This document shows positions 51,281 to 59,314 of a DNA stretch of 64,000 bases, piece after piece. Made by a program: the position numbers and the translations under genes. This DNA comes from Ilyomonas sp964249755 (GTDB lineage Bacteria > Bacteroidota > Bacteroidia > Chitinophagales > Chitinophagaceae). Below the pieces are notes generated by a model. The model worked only from the letters and a program-made list of their open reading frames with translations. It made no database searches and was not told the DNA's origin. Each line of letters starts with the position of its first letter. Positions within the stretch are counted from its first letter, which is position 1. The stretch covers positions 248,001-312,000 of the forward strand of contig CAXUDB010000003.1 in NCBI GenBank assembly GCA_964249755.1, in the 5' to 3' direction.

Positions 51281-51310
51281 AAAAAGCCCCGCTGGTTGCG
51301 GGGCTTTTAC
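51281..51310. terminator. Terminator downstream of the 474-residue unknown gene
   Basis: AAAAAGCCCCGC pairs with GCGGGGCTTTT around TGGTT. It lies 87 bp past the end (51397) of the - strand gene and is symmetrical. Confidence 0.8.
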
Positions 51311-51396
51311 TATTTAAAGTGCATTTATTGCGTGGAAAGCGATGTAGCCCATGCTGATAATAGGGGGATTGTAAACCTGAAAGGGGCAGGCAAAGA

Positions 51397-52821
51397 TCAA
51401 TCAGTGCCCGCCAGCATGGCGCGCAGCGAAACGGTAGGGCTTCCACCGGTGAGGGTGGAGAATGCCCCTTGCAAAGCGCCGCCCTTCGCGCTTAGCGCAG
51501 GACCTATTCTCTCTGCTGCCCTACGCACACTATGCCCGCCGAAGAGAGATACTGCGCCTGAAGGGACTACGTCGCCCGTATGGTTGGTTTCTGACCAGCG
51601 CTTAACACCCGTAATAATCCCATTGGCAAGCGAATAACCCCGGTGAGGCGGTTGCTCCTCCCAGGGCTCGCCAATCATTTTTTTAAGGTTGCCGATAAAA
51701 TCCCACAACCCCTGCAGCCCGATGCTGCCAAAGGCAGCCCCTGCCGCCCGTTTGGTGCGCAGGGAATAGGCTAAGTAGAACTTTTGCGCGTATTCCTTTT
51801 CTTGCTGGTTGGCTTTGTCTACTGCAGCAACGTGGGCGGCAAAGGTTTTAGGTCCGGTGTTGCTTTTCATCATTTGGCTGTTATAGTCTTTGTTGAAAGA
51901 ATCCTCATCCTTCCATTTCAGATAGGTCACAGGCTGGCGAAGCTCGAAGCGTTGTATCCACGAACTGCCGGTGTAGATATCTACGGCTCCGCAAGGTCTT
52001 TTGTAAGCCTCGTTCCAAGAGCCGGAGAACACGCCGGAAGTGCCAAAGCTGAGCGGGGAATCTCCCAAGGGATCGAAAGACCGGAATTCCATCGGCGTGG
52101 GCGCAGGCGTCTCTACAATGCCGGACAGGATGGTGTTGTATTTCTTCAGCAGGAAGTCCGCATAAGTATTCAGTTCATCCCGGTTGGCTTCATCCCCAAA
52201 ATCGTTGTGTTCCGGCTTTGCTGTTATGTAGAGCATGCGCACCGATATAGCGTGCATGAGCGCAGGCATTGCCATGCGGTAGTCCCACACCAACCCGCCG
52301 CTTCTGGGCGGCCAGTAGTAGGGAAACGCCCATTTGATGGTGGTCAGCGTGTTCTCGCTGAAGGTGCGCGTCCATACCGAACCTTCCATTAACCCGGTTA
52401 CAGCGCCTGAAGAGGTTTGTTCCAGGGGTTGCATGAATGTCTCCCAGTCGTCTTCCGTCTTGTCTGATTTAAGATAATGGTTGATTTCGTTGAGAACGTG
52501 CTCGACGGCTGCGCGATTCTCTCCTATCTGTTGATCCGTGGACAGGTAAGAGGCAGCATCAATCTTATTCATCACCCCGGCAATCAAGGTTCGCAACTGG
52601 TTGATGACAGACTGCAGCTCGCTTTTTTCACCAAACAGTCCCAGCAAATCTGCAATGGCGACCAAGGCTTTTACTGCCGTAACCACCGTACCTACTTTTT
52701 CCAGCAGTTCTTTCGATTTATCAAGAAATTCATTGACTTTTCCTAAGGTTTGATTGGCTGAATCCAGGCCGTCATTGATTTCCTGGAAGAAACCCGAGTT
52801 GGATGGTAAGGTATCACTCAT
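51397..52821 (-). CDS. Protein of unknown function with helical N-terminus, no signal peptide
   Basis: The 474-residue protein begins with amphipathic and hydrophobic helices (residues about 10-110: GFFQEINDGLDSANQTLGKVNEFLDKSKELLEKVGTVVTAVKALVAIADLLGLFG), followed by an aromatic-rich middle (WAFPYYWPPRSGGLVWDYRMAMPALMHAISVRMLYI) and a Gly/Ala-rich end. The long helical bundle with a hydrophobic hairpin resembles pore-forming toxin layouts, but I recognise no family. There is no signal peptide. It lies downstream of the 184-residue gene (104 bp apart, with a hairpin between). Confidence 0.6.
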   Translation of the reverse strand: MSDTLPSNSGFFQEINDGLDSANQTLGKVNEFLDKSKELLEKVGTVVTAVKALVAIADLLGLFGEKSELQSVINQLRTLIAGVMNKIDAASYLSTDQQIGENRAAVEHVLNEINHYLKSDKTEDDWETFMQPLEQTSSGAVTGLMEGSVWTRTFSENTLTTIKWAFPYYWPPRSGGLVWDYRMAMPALMHAISVRMLYITAKPEHNDFGDEANRDELNTYADFLLKKYNTILSGIVETPAPTPMEFRSFDPLGDSPLSFGTSGVFSGSWNEAYKRPCGAVDIYTGSSWIQRFELRQPVTYLKWKDEDSFNKDYNSQMMKSNTGPKTFAAHVAAVDKANQQEKEYAQKFYLAYSLRTKRAAGAAFGSIGLQGLWDFIGNLKKMIGEPWEEQPPHRGYSLANGIITGVKRWSETNHTGDVVPSGAVSLFGGHSVRRAAERIGPALSAKGGALQGAFSTLTGGSPTVSLRAMLAGTD

Positions 52822-52883
52822 ACATTTATTTTTTGTGGTGAACGAATGGTGACAGCCAAGCAGGCTGCCGCATACAGCTGAGC

Positions 52884-52905
52884 CTTGCCGCAGGGCTGCG
52901 GCAAG
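52884..52905 (-). promoter_or_regulatory. Intercistronic hairpin
   Basis: CTTGCCGCA pairs with TGCGGCAAG (9 bp, GGGC loop) between two - strand genes. It lacks a T-run, so it may be a processing or stability element rather than a terminator. Confidence 0.5.
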
Positions 52906-52925
52906 TTGCGGATGAGAAGGAGCGC

Positions 52926-53480
52926 TTATCGTTTAATGGTGATTGGCCCGGTGTGGGGTTGACTGTTAGGATCGGCCGGCGCTACTTTTATTCCATTGAA
53001 ATGACTTTTCAAATCATTAATTTGATGTTGCAGATCCTGGATGGTTTTTACTACATCCATTTGCTTGCTTATCATGCGGGGCGTGTTGTCAAGTCCATGC
53101 GCGGTAAGCACGGCGGGGCGCGGGTCTTGTTCCTGGTAGTTGATGGTTACTGCGCCGGTAATGCTTACGTCTTTTGAAACGATCAAATGTTCTGCTTCTG
53201 CCAACCCGGTGTTGATGCTTTTCGCTTTTACTGAATCTACCTGCAGCATTGTTTGCAGCAGCGAATGGCTGATGGAGAGAATATCGCCTACGCCATCTTT
53301 GTAAAGCGATACCCTACCCTCTACAGAATACAATACATAGCGGCTTGCATCGTCGTTGCGGTCGGAAAAAGCGTATCCTGAAACAGGGCCGCTTACATGG
53401 ATTTCGGAAGTTGCATTTTTCTGGATTACATGTCCGGACAGGAGAAGCTGCTCTCCATCGAGAATGATGTCTGCATTCAT
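52926..53480 (-). CDS. Protein of unknown function with C-terminal coiled coil
   Basis: The 184-residue protein has no signal peptide. Its N-terminal part is beta-rich (ADIILDGEQLLLSGHVIQKN, SRYVLYSVEGRVSLYKDG), then TGLAEAEHLIVSKDVSITGAVTINY, which resembles tail-fibre-like repeat strands, and a short coiled coil before the end (MDVVKTIQDLQHQINDLKSHFNGI). This is the look of a trimeric fibre or collar protein, but I recognise no family. It precedes the 474-residue unknown gene. Confidence 0.55.
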   Translation of the reverse strand: MNADIILDGEQLLLSGHVIQKNATSEIHVSGPVSGYAFSDRNDDASRYVLYSVEGRVSLYKDGVGDILSISHSLLQTMLQVDSVKAKSINTGLAEAEHLIVSKDVSITGAVTINYQEQDPRPAVLTAHGLDNTPRMISKQMDVVKTIQDLQHQINDLKSHFNGIKVAPADPNSQPHTGPITIKR

Positions 53481-53950
53481 AGTGGGTAAGTGTTTACATG
53501 AATTGTTTAATAGAAAGAATAAGCAAGTGTAAAGAATATTTTTTGCAATACAATCGTAGCCGTAAAATTTTCTTCTTCCTACTGTCGCAGTGCCGGCGGC
53601 TTTGGTAACAGGGGTTGTGTGTTTTATTTTGGTAGTGGGTGAGGTTGAAAAGAATAAAACACTTTGTGCCCCGCAACCCCGCCCTCCGCAAGGCTTTTTA
53701 ATAAGTATCTATAACTACCTAAGCTTTTCCGGGTGTTAGTGCAGTGCGCCAGCAGCCGGCATAAAGATAATTTTCAAATCATCAGTAGTAATAACTCACC
53801 CAGCCTTCTCCGTAAAATAAACAGGATACTACGTTTCTCCTCATCGTGAAAGCACGATTCATACAATAAGGTAACGAAGTGAGCTGAAGCCCAACGCCCG
53901 TTGCCAACAAAAGGCATAGCCTGAACAACGAATAATAAAACCCCTAAGCC
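53481..53950. other. 470-bp region between divergent unknown genes
   Basis: It lies between the 184-residue gene (-) and the metzincin gene (+). I see no gene, strong hairpin or repeat. It must hold both promoters. Confidence 0.4.
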
Positions 53951-55162
53951 ATGAGTAATTGTGAGAAAAAAATAAAGACAGACGAATGCATCAAAACGCG
54001 CGATGACGGATACAACAACTGCACCCAAAGCCGCGATGATGGCTATAACGACTGCACGCAAAGCCGCGATGACGGTTACAACGAGTGTTGCGACTGGTGG
54101 CCTTGCTCGTGGGCCTGCGATGCAGTGGTATGGATATCGAATATTGTATGCGTGGTGTGGACCTGGGTGTCGAATATTGTTTGTTTAGCCTGGGAATGGG
54201 TAAAGCATATTGTGTGCATCGCCTGGAAATACCTTACCAACTGGGCCTGTGTGCTGGTAGATGCCCTGTCAAGCATAGTAAACGTTTTAATTTCGGCGGT
54301 TGATTTCATCTTTGGCATTCTAGGCGGCATCATCGCTTTTGTGGTCGATATCATCACCTCTATCCCCTTTATCGGCAGAGTTATAGAATGGATTATGAAC
54401 ATCGTTAAAAGCGTAGTCGCCGCCATTCTATCTATCCCCGATGCTATTTTAACCCTGCTGGGCATCATGCCCGAAAAGAGACTGAAACTTCTGGTGATTA
54501 TCCAGAACGACAGTGAAAGAAAACCGGTCGTTACTAACATCAATGTGGTGTACAGAGACATCCAGTATCTCATCAATACCTTCCGCAGCGAAATGAACAT
54601 CCGGGTGCTGCCGGTTAAGTTGTTCCTGTATAAATCTGCTTTTGCCGATGATAGCTTTTCGCCAACTGATTTTGTAACGACTGATGATGGCGAGAGCAGC
54701 AGCCGCACGCTGGATGTTTGTTGCGATGCCTGTGCCGCAGGAGATGACCTTACCAGCATTGGCACCAGCTTTAACGTGCTGATGATGCGCCTAGGGTTCC
54801 TGGCAAACGGAAGACGCCTGCTGGGTTATGGTGCGCCTATTATCGCCTTTGCCGTCAGGTCGTACACCGATAACAAAGCAGGCTGTTCGTTAGGACCCTT
54901 GTCTGACTATGTGACTGTAAAATTCAATGAAACCAACAACGGCATGCAGCCCGATGGAACGCTGTATGCCAACGATGAGCTTACGCCGGATAAGTCTTTG
55001 GATGCGGTAACCGACCTGGCGCATGAAATAGGGCATTGCTGCAATCTGCCTCATAAAGATGATAGTACCAACCTGATGAATCCTTCCCCGGCAAGAACCG
55101 GCCATCTAACCGTATGGCAAAAAATACTGGTTCGTTCCTCCCGGCACGTAACCTACCTATAA
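53951..55162 (+). CDS. Putative metzincin-type zinc protease with 11-residue Cys repeats
   Basis: The 403-residue protein has three parts. Residues 4-56 are hydrophilic 11-residue units (TQSRDDGYNDC and relatives; 33-bp DNA repeats at 53993-54088). Residues 57-130 continue the same period as hydrophobic, Trp-rich units (VVWTWVSNIVC, LAWEWVKHIVC, IAWKYLTNWAC). Cys falls at 13, 24, 35, 46, 56, 67, 78, 89 and 100. Residues about 180-403 form the protease: LAHEIGHCCNLPH is HExxHxxxxxH (His 358), followed by NLMNPSPA as a Met-turn. There is no ordinary signal peptide. I do not recognise the repeat part. A small membrane protein gene follows 10 bp later. Confidence 0.7.
   Translation: MSNCEKKIKTDECIKTRDDGYNNCTQSRDDGYNDCTQSRDDGYNECCDWWPCSWACDAVVWISNIVCVVWTWVSNIVCLAWEWVKHIVCIAWKYLTNWACVLVDALSSIVNVLISAVDFIFGILGGIIAFVVDIITSIPFIGRVIEWIMNIVKSVVAAILSIPDAILTLLGIMPEKRLKLLVIIQNDSERKPVVTNINVVYRDIQYLINTFRSEMNIRVLPVKLFLYKSAFADDSFSPTDFVTTDDGESSSRTLDVCCDACAAGDDLTSIGTSFNVLMMRLGFLANGRRLLGYGAPIIAFAVRSYTDNKAGCSLGPLSDYVTVKFNETNNGMQPDGTLYANDELTPDKSLDAVTDLAHEIGHCCNLPHKDDSTNLMNPSPARTGHLTVWQKILVRSSRHVTYL
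53993..54088 (+). repeat. Three 33-bp tandem repeats inside the metzincin gene
   Basis: Units start at 53993 (30 bp, incomplete), 54023 and 54056. Each encodes xxxRDDGYNxC. Differences are mostly at third codon positions (GACGGATAC, GATGGCTAT, GACGGTTAC), which indicates selection on the protein. Confidence 0.85.
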
Positions 55163-55172
55163 CATAAAATGT

Positions 55173-55583
55173 ATGAATATTACTATCGGCGATAGCCAGC
55201 AGTTACCAACGCTTTTAAACACGAACCGGAAACTGGATTTTGTTTTTCAATTTCCCCTGTTAAATGCAGCCGACAATGTATTCTGGACCGAAAAAATCAG
55301 GCACAACTATTTTGCCTGTGGCTGCAGCACGGGTAAATTGTTTATGAAGTATGCGGCACTGGCAACCCTTACCGGTATGGGGCTTTTCTGTTTATTTTAT
55401 CAAACATTGCCTTCCCTTGCGGCGGGTTTGTATGCCGTATTGTTCCTCTTTATTATGGCTGGCATTGGCAAGTCGGTAGGTAAACTATCTGCATATCATC
55501 ATTTGAAAAAAGATATCCTGAAATTGCAGAGCTTGCTTACCCTTGAACCTAAATCTACTTCTTCGTTAGGTCTGCTTGTATAA
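55173..55583 (+). CDS. Small membrane protein of unknown function
   Basis: The 136-residue protein has two adjacent membrane helices (FMKYAALATLTGMGLFCLFY and AAGLYAVLFLFIMAGIGKSVG) between a polar N-terminus with a CGCSTG motif and a charged C-terminus. It starts 10 bp after the metzincin gene, so it belongs to the same operon; a role in anchoring or export of that protein is possible. No family recognised. Confidence 0.6.
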   Translation: MNITIGDSQQLPTLLNTNRKLDFVFQFPLLNAADNVFWTEKIRHNYFACGCSTGKLFMKYAALATLTGMGLFCLFYQTLPSLAAGLYAVLFLFIMAGIGKSVGKLSAYHHLKKDILKLQSLLTLEPKSTSSLGLLV

Positions 55584-55742
55584 TCTCCCTCTTCAGCAGC
55601 GCCTGCAGCTACGCTATTGTTCTAAAGTAGCTTTACGCTGCCGCCATTTTTTGATTTTATCCTTCACGCTTCGCACTCACCGGTAAATCCATTTTAATAT
55701 ATTTGCTCAGCATCTTTACCCATCTACAACACTGCTTTTAAA

Positions 55743-56588
55743 ATGAACCGCAACCGAATTTTTTTCCTGCTTCCCCTGCTCTTATGCTGGGGCTGCGGGC
55801 TTACCAACCACAGGGATGAAACCAATATTGAGGGCAGCTGGACGCTTTACGACGTAACAACCCAAAATCCGGGCAGTGTAGACTTCAACACGGAAGCTTC
55901 TCTCAAAGGCAGTTTAGAAGTGGGTTCTATCCTAAGCTTTTTTAAAGACAGCAGTTTTACCAAAGCCGAAGGCAACGGCGATTTTGCACTGGGCAGCTGG
56001 CGCCGGAGCAAAGAAGAGAATGAAATAGCCTTAACCATCCGCCGGGGCGAAAAGAAACAAATACGGGTAACGGTAGAACCTCCCTCGGGGGAGCATAGAT
56101 CGGTTGCGCTGGTGATACGCCGGGATAGCTTTATCTACAAGTACATTCAAACTGCGGCACCCCTGCCGGATTATAAAAATGATCCTTTCTACACCACCAA
56201 CAACCGGTGGCGGCTAACACCGAAAGAAGAGGAAGATTCTACCCACGTAAGAGAACGCTTAGCCAATTATTTTAAACACCTGGCCCTGCTGCTAAAGGCT
56301 GCCAAAGACCGGCAGCAAACGGTTGTCACCTTCCAGTTTTCGCAAGGTCCGGTAAAGATTTACAACGGCGGCATCGGCATCCTCCCCTACAGCAAAGTGA
56401 AGCGGTGCTGGAAGAATGGTTTTTTTAACGACGACGCAGCCGCCTATGCCTACTGGCTATACGGAAACTATCTATCCGAAGCGCATCCGATGGGCACCGG
56501 CACCGGCGACTGGATAGAAGATGATTACCGCATACTGGTGAGTCTTTATCCCGCGTTTCACGCCGGGATAAAGAAACCTACGATTTGA
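55743..56588 (+). CDS. Lipoprotein of unknown function
   Basis: The 281-residue protein has a lipoprotein signal (RIFFLLPLLLCWGC; lipobox LCWGC). The first half resembles a lipocalin-like module seen in Bacteroidota lipoproteins (IEGSWTLYDVTTQ, GSWRRSKEENEIALTIRRGEKKQIRVTVE). The second half is helical (VRERLANYFKHLALLLKAAKDRQ). Function unknown. Confidence 0.65.
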   Translation: MNRNRIFFLLPLLLCWGCGLTNHRDETNIEGSWTLYDVTTQNPGSVDFNTEASLKGSLEVGSILSFFKDSSFTKAEGNGDFALGSWRRSKEENEIALTIRRGEKKQIRVTVEPPSGEHRSVALVIRRDSFIYKYIQTAAPLPDYKNDPFYTTNNRWRLTPKEEEDSTHVRERLANYFKHLALLLKAAKDRQQTVVTFQFSQGPVKIYNGGIGILPYSKVKRCWKNGFFNDDAAAYAYWLYGNYLSEAHPMGTGTGDWIEDDYRILVSLYPAFHAGIKKPTI

Positions 56589-56862
56589 GGATTGGGAAGC
56601 CCAGGCTTTTGGCAGGCTTTCAAAAACGATAAGAGGTTCACAGCAGTATCTCAGTTTGAAAGTTAGAAGAATACCTATATGCCCGTTACTTCGTGGTCAC
56701 ACCGTTTAGAAAGAGAAGTCTCCCGGATTTGATATGATATTACAATGAGGAGATGCTTCTCCCTACACTATATGAGGACAGCTTTGACGGTAAAGAAAGT
56801 TTCCGAAGAAACTTTTTCCTCTCTGAACATTTATGTTACCTTAACATTTCAAATTACCTCCT

Positions 56863-58404
56863 ATGAAACGGAACCTTTACGCACTCTTATTCAGTCTTTC
56901 AGTAATCACCCTCGCCAGTGCCCAAGTGCCTGACAGCAGTTTTAGCAACGATGGCAAAACGATTCTTCCACCCAACAGCCAGTACGAGTCGCTTAGTTCT
57001 TCGCTGCTGCAGCCCAATGGAAAGATTGTAATCGGTGGTTACGACTACGACGAAACCTTCTATTATCCTTCCATCAGCCTGTGGCGGGTCAACGCCAATG
57101 GTTCCGTTGATGAAAGTTTTGGCAGCGGCGGGCATGTTCATATCTCCGGCTCGCCTTTTGGCGGGTCGGAATACGGCGGTTATTTAGCCCTGCAGCCCGA
57201 CAATAAAATTGTGGGCCTGGGAACTGACTTTGACAGGGACGGCATCATCAAAAGCCGCATTGTCCTGTTCCGCCTCAAGCCCAACGGCACCTACGATTCT
57301 TCGTTTGGCAAAAACGGGAAAGCTTATACCAACTTCGGCGGTTTCACCAACGTAGCCGGCACCCTGCTGCTAAAAAGCGATGGGAAAATTGTGGTATCCG
57401 GAGATTTGCAAAAAGATAACAGCGGTATTCAAAAAGTAGAACTGGCGCAGTACTTATCCAATGGCAGGATAGACAGTAGTTTCGGCACCAGCGGAAAAAC
57501 AGAAAGCGGGCTTCCCTTCCGGCAAAAAGGCATCGCACTGGCGTCGCTGCCCGGCAATAAGATCCTGGCAGGGTTTCAATATACGCAAGGCAGCACCTTC
57601 CGCACCTGTATTGCCCGGTACAATGCGGATGGCAGGTTGGACTCCTCTTTCGGCAGAAACGGCATCGCTTATAATAAAAAAGACGAAACGGTTTACACAG
57701 CAAATATGTCGCTCGCCATCCAGGGCGATGGAAAAATACTGGAGTATGTAACAGGAGAAAGCAACAATATTCTGTACCGGTACAAAGCCAACGGAAGCCT
57801 TGACAACACCTTTGGCGATGGGGGTGCCGTTACACTGCCGGGTGGCTATTTTACTTTGTCTGTTGTGCTCGATGAGGAGCAGCGCATCCTGGTGAACACA
57901 AGTCCCTTCTCTATACTCCGCTACCTGCCCGATGGCAAACCCGACCTGTCGTTCGGAACGAGGGGCAAACTCACCACCGACTTCACCGATACCATTCCCG
58001 ATTCTTTTGTTCAACCTGGCAAGCTGTTGATACAGCCCGATTCGAAAATTATTAATACAGGTTATATCGATCTCACCAATGGTTTGCAGTCGTTCGCCCT
58101 GGCAAGGTTCAAAAACACCTCTGCGTCTGCCATAGCGCCGGTAGCGGCAAACGCAGCCGCCAGTAGCCAGCCGGTGGTTGTTTATCCTAACCCCGTTCTC
58201 AATACTTTGCACATCAAGGGTCTTTCTGAAAATACACAATACAGTCTCTCCCTCACCGATCGGGAAGGGAACATAAAAATGGTCAGACAAGCCACCGGCG
58301 CAAGCTTCCTTAACTGGAATGTTGACCAACTGAAGAGCGGCTGGTACTTCTTAAATGTAGTTTCCGCCAAAGGCAAAACAACCGTTACTTTTCTAAAGCA
58401 ATAA
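56863..58404 (+). CDS. Delta-60 repeat T9SS surface protein
   Basis: The 513-residue protein has a signal peptide (LYALLFSLSVITLASAQ), six or seven delta-60 repeats of about 55 residues (LLQPNGKIVIGG...LWRVNANGSVDESFGSGG; LKSDGKIVVSG...YLSNGRIDSSFGTSG) and a T9SS type A sorting domain (VVYPNPVLNTLHIKGLS...LKSGWYFLNVV). The repeats fold as a propeller. It is exported by T9SS and surface-attached; its role is unknown. Confidence 0.88.
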   Translation: MKRNLYALLFSLSVITLASAQVPDSSFSNDGKTILPPNSQYESLSSSLLQPNGKIVIGGYDYDETFYYPSISLWRVNANGSVDESFGSGGHVHISGSPFGGSEYGGYLALQPDNKIVGLGTDFDRDGIIKSRIVLFRLKPNGTYDSSFGKNGKAYTNFGGFTNVAGTLLLKSDGKIVVSGDLQKDNSGIQKVELAQYLSNGRIDSSFGTSGKTESGLPFRQKGIALASLPGNKILAGFQYTQGSTFRTCIARYNADGRLDSSFGRNGIAYNKKDETVYTANMSLAIQGDGKILEYVTGESNNILYRYKANGSLDNTFGDGGAVTLPGGYFTLSVVLDEEQRILVNTSPFSILRYLPDGKPDLSFGTRGKLTTDFTDTIPDSFVQPGKLLIQPDSKIINTGYIDLTNGLQSFALARFKNTSASAIAPVAANAAASSQPVVVYPNPVLNTLHIKGLSENTQYSLSLTDREGNIKMVRQATGASFLNWNVDQLKSGWYFLNVVSAKGKTTVTFLKQ

Positions 58405-58434
58405 ACTGCTGAGGAATAATAAGTTTACCTTATG

Positions 58435-58465
58435 TAACAAAGCCGGTTCCATAACGGCTTTGTTA
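58435..58465 (+). terminator. Terminator after the delta-60 gene
   Basis: TAACAAAGCCG pairs with CGGCTTTGTTA (11 bp), 30 bp after the stop. Confidence 0.75.
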
Positions 58466-58747
58466 TATTGAAGCATAAAGATTCCTTCCTTACTGTTTTT
58501 ATAGTTGCCTGCACCAGAAGATTCTGGAAGAGGGTATGTATTCCTTCCATGCCTGTTCCTTCATTTCCCCTTCACAACCCCAACATACGCATCTTCTCAA
58601 CAAATTCCCCTTTCAGCGTACCCATCTTACCATTAGCCTACACATTTTCCCTGTTGGTAGCATAGTCGCAAAAGAGAGTAAACAACCGCCTTTCGTTTAA
58701 GGTCAATAAGGGGTAAAAAATATTTACTCAGCTTAAAACGAAAGAAG
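58466..58747. other. 282-bp region, nothing recognised
   Basis: With the terminator before it, this makes a gap of 343 bp between + strand genes. It contains no gene or hairpin that I can support; it presumably holds the promoter of the next gene. Confidence 0.35.
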
Positions 58748-59239
58748 ATGAAAAAGCTATTAATGATTACCGTATTAGCCGCAGGCATTTTGTTCTTTAC
58801 CAATAATACAGAAGCACAGGTTCGCATTAATGTGAACACTGGCAGTCAGCCTGCCTGGGCACCCACCGGTTACGATGATGCGCAGTATTATTACATTCCC
58901 GATATGGATGTGTACTACGATGTTCCCGCCCACCAGTTTGTGTACCTGAATAATCACCGCTGGGTGCACACTGCTACCTTACCCACTACTTATCGCCGGT
59001 ACGATTTGTATAAGGTGCACAAAGTAGCCCTTAACGAGCGGGATGCCTACCGCGACCACGACCGTGATAAACAACAGTATGCCGGCTTCAGAGGCAAATA
59101 TGACCAAAGTCCCATCCGCGACAACAGGTATGCCGCCAACCGCAACAACTGGAAGAACAACCACTTTGTGCAAAACGAAAGAAAGGACAACCAGCGGAAA
59201 GATGACAGGCATGACAACCGTCACTACAACGGAAGATAA
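58748..59239 (+). CDS. Small secreted protein with basic, Asn/Arg/Asp-rich tail
   Basis: The 163-residue protein has a signal peptide (LLMITVLAAGILFFTNNTEAQ), a Tyr/Trp-rich middle (YDDAQYYYIPDMDVYYDVPAHQFVYLNNHRW) typical of a family common in Bacteroidota, and a highly charged tail (NERKDNQRKDDRHDNRH). Function unknown; probably periplasmic or surface-associated. A terminator follows. Confidence 0.65.
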   Translation: MKKLLMITVLAAGILFFTNNTEAQVRINVNTGSQPAWAPTGYDDAQYYYIPDMDVYYDVPAHQFVYLNNHRWVHTATLPTTYRRYDLYKVHKVALNERDAYRDHDRDKQQYAGFRGKYDQSPIRDNRYAANRNNWKNNHFVQNERKDNQRKDDRHDNRHYNGR

Positions 59240-59256
59240 ACTTTGGCAGATAAAAG

Positions 59257-59284
59257 AAAGAGCCGCTAAAACAGCGGCTCTTTA
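59257..59284. terminator. Convergent terminator
   Basis: AAAGAGCCGCT pairs with AGCGGCTCTTT around AAAAC, 17 bp after the + gene and 31 bp before the end of the - gene. Confidence 0.85.
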
Positions 59285-59314
59285 TATACAGCACGAAACC
59301 AAAAGCCGATGCGG

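Noticed and set aside
53993..54088. 33-bp repeats considered as a CRISPR array
   Set aside because: The units are contiguous without spacers, lie in frame inside a protein gene and vary at third codon positions.
54076..54765. 229-codon - strand open frame
   Set aside because: It is antisense to the metzincin gene. Third-position changes in the 33-bp repeats show that the + strand is the coding strand.
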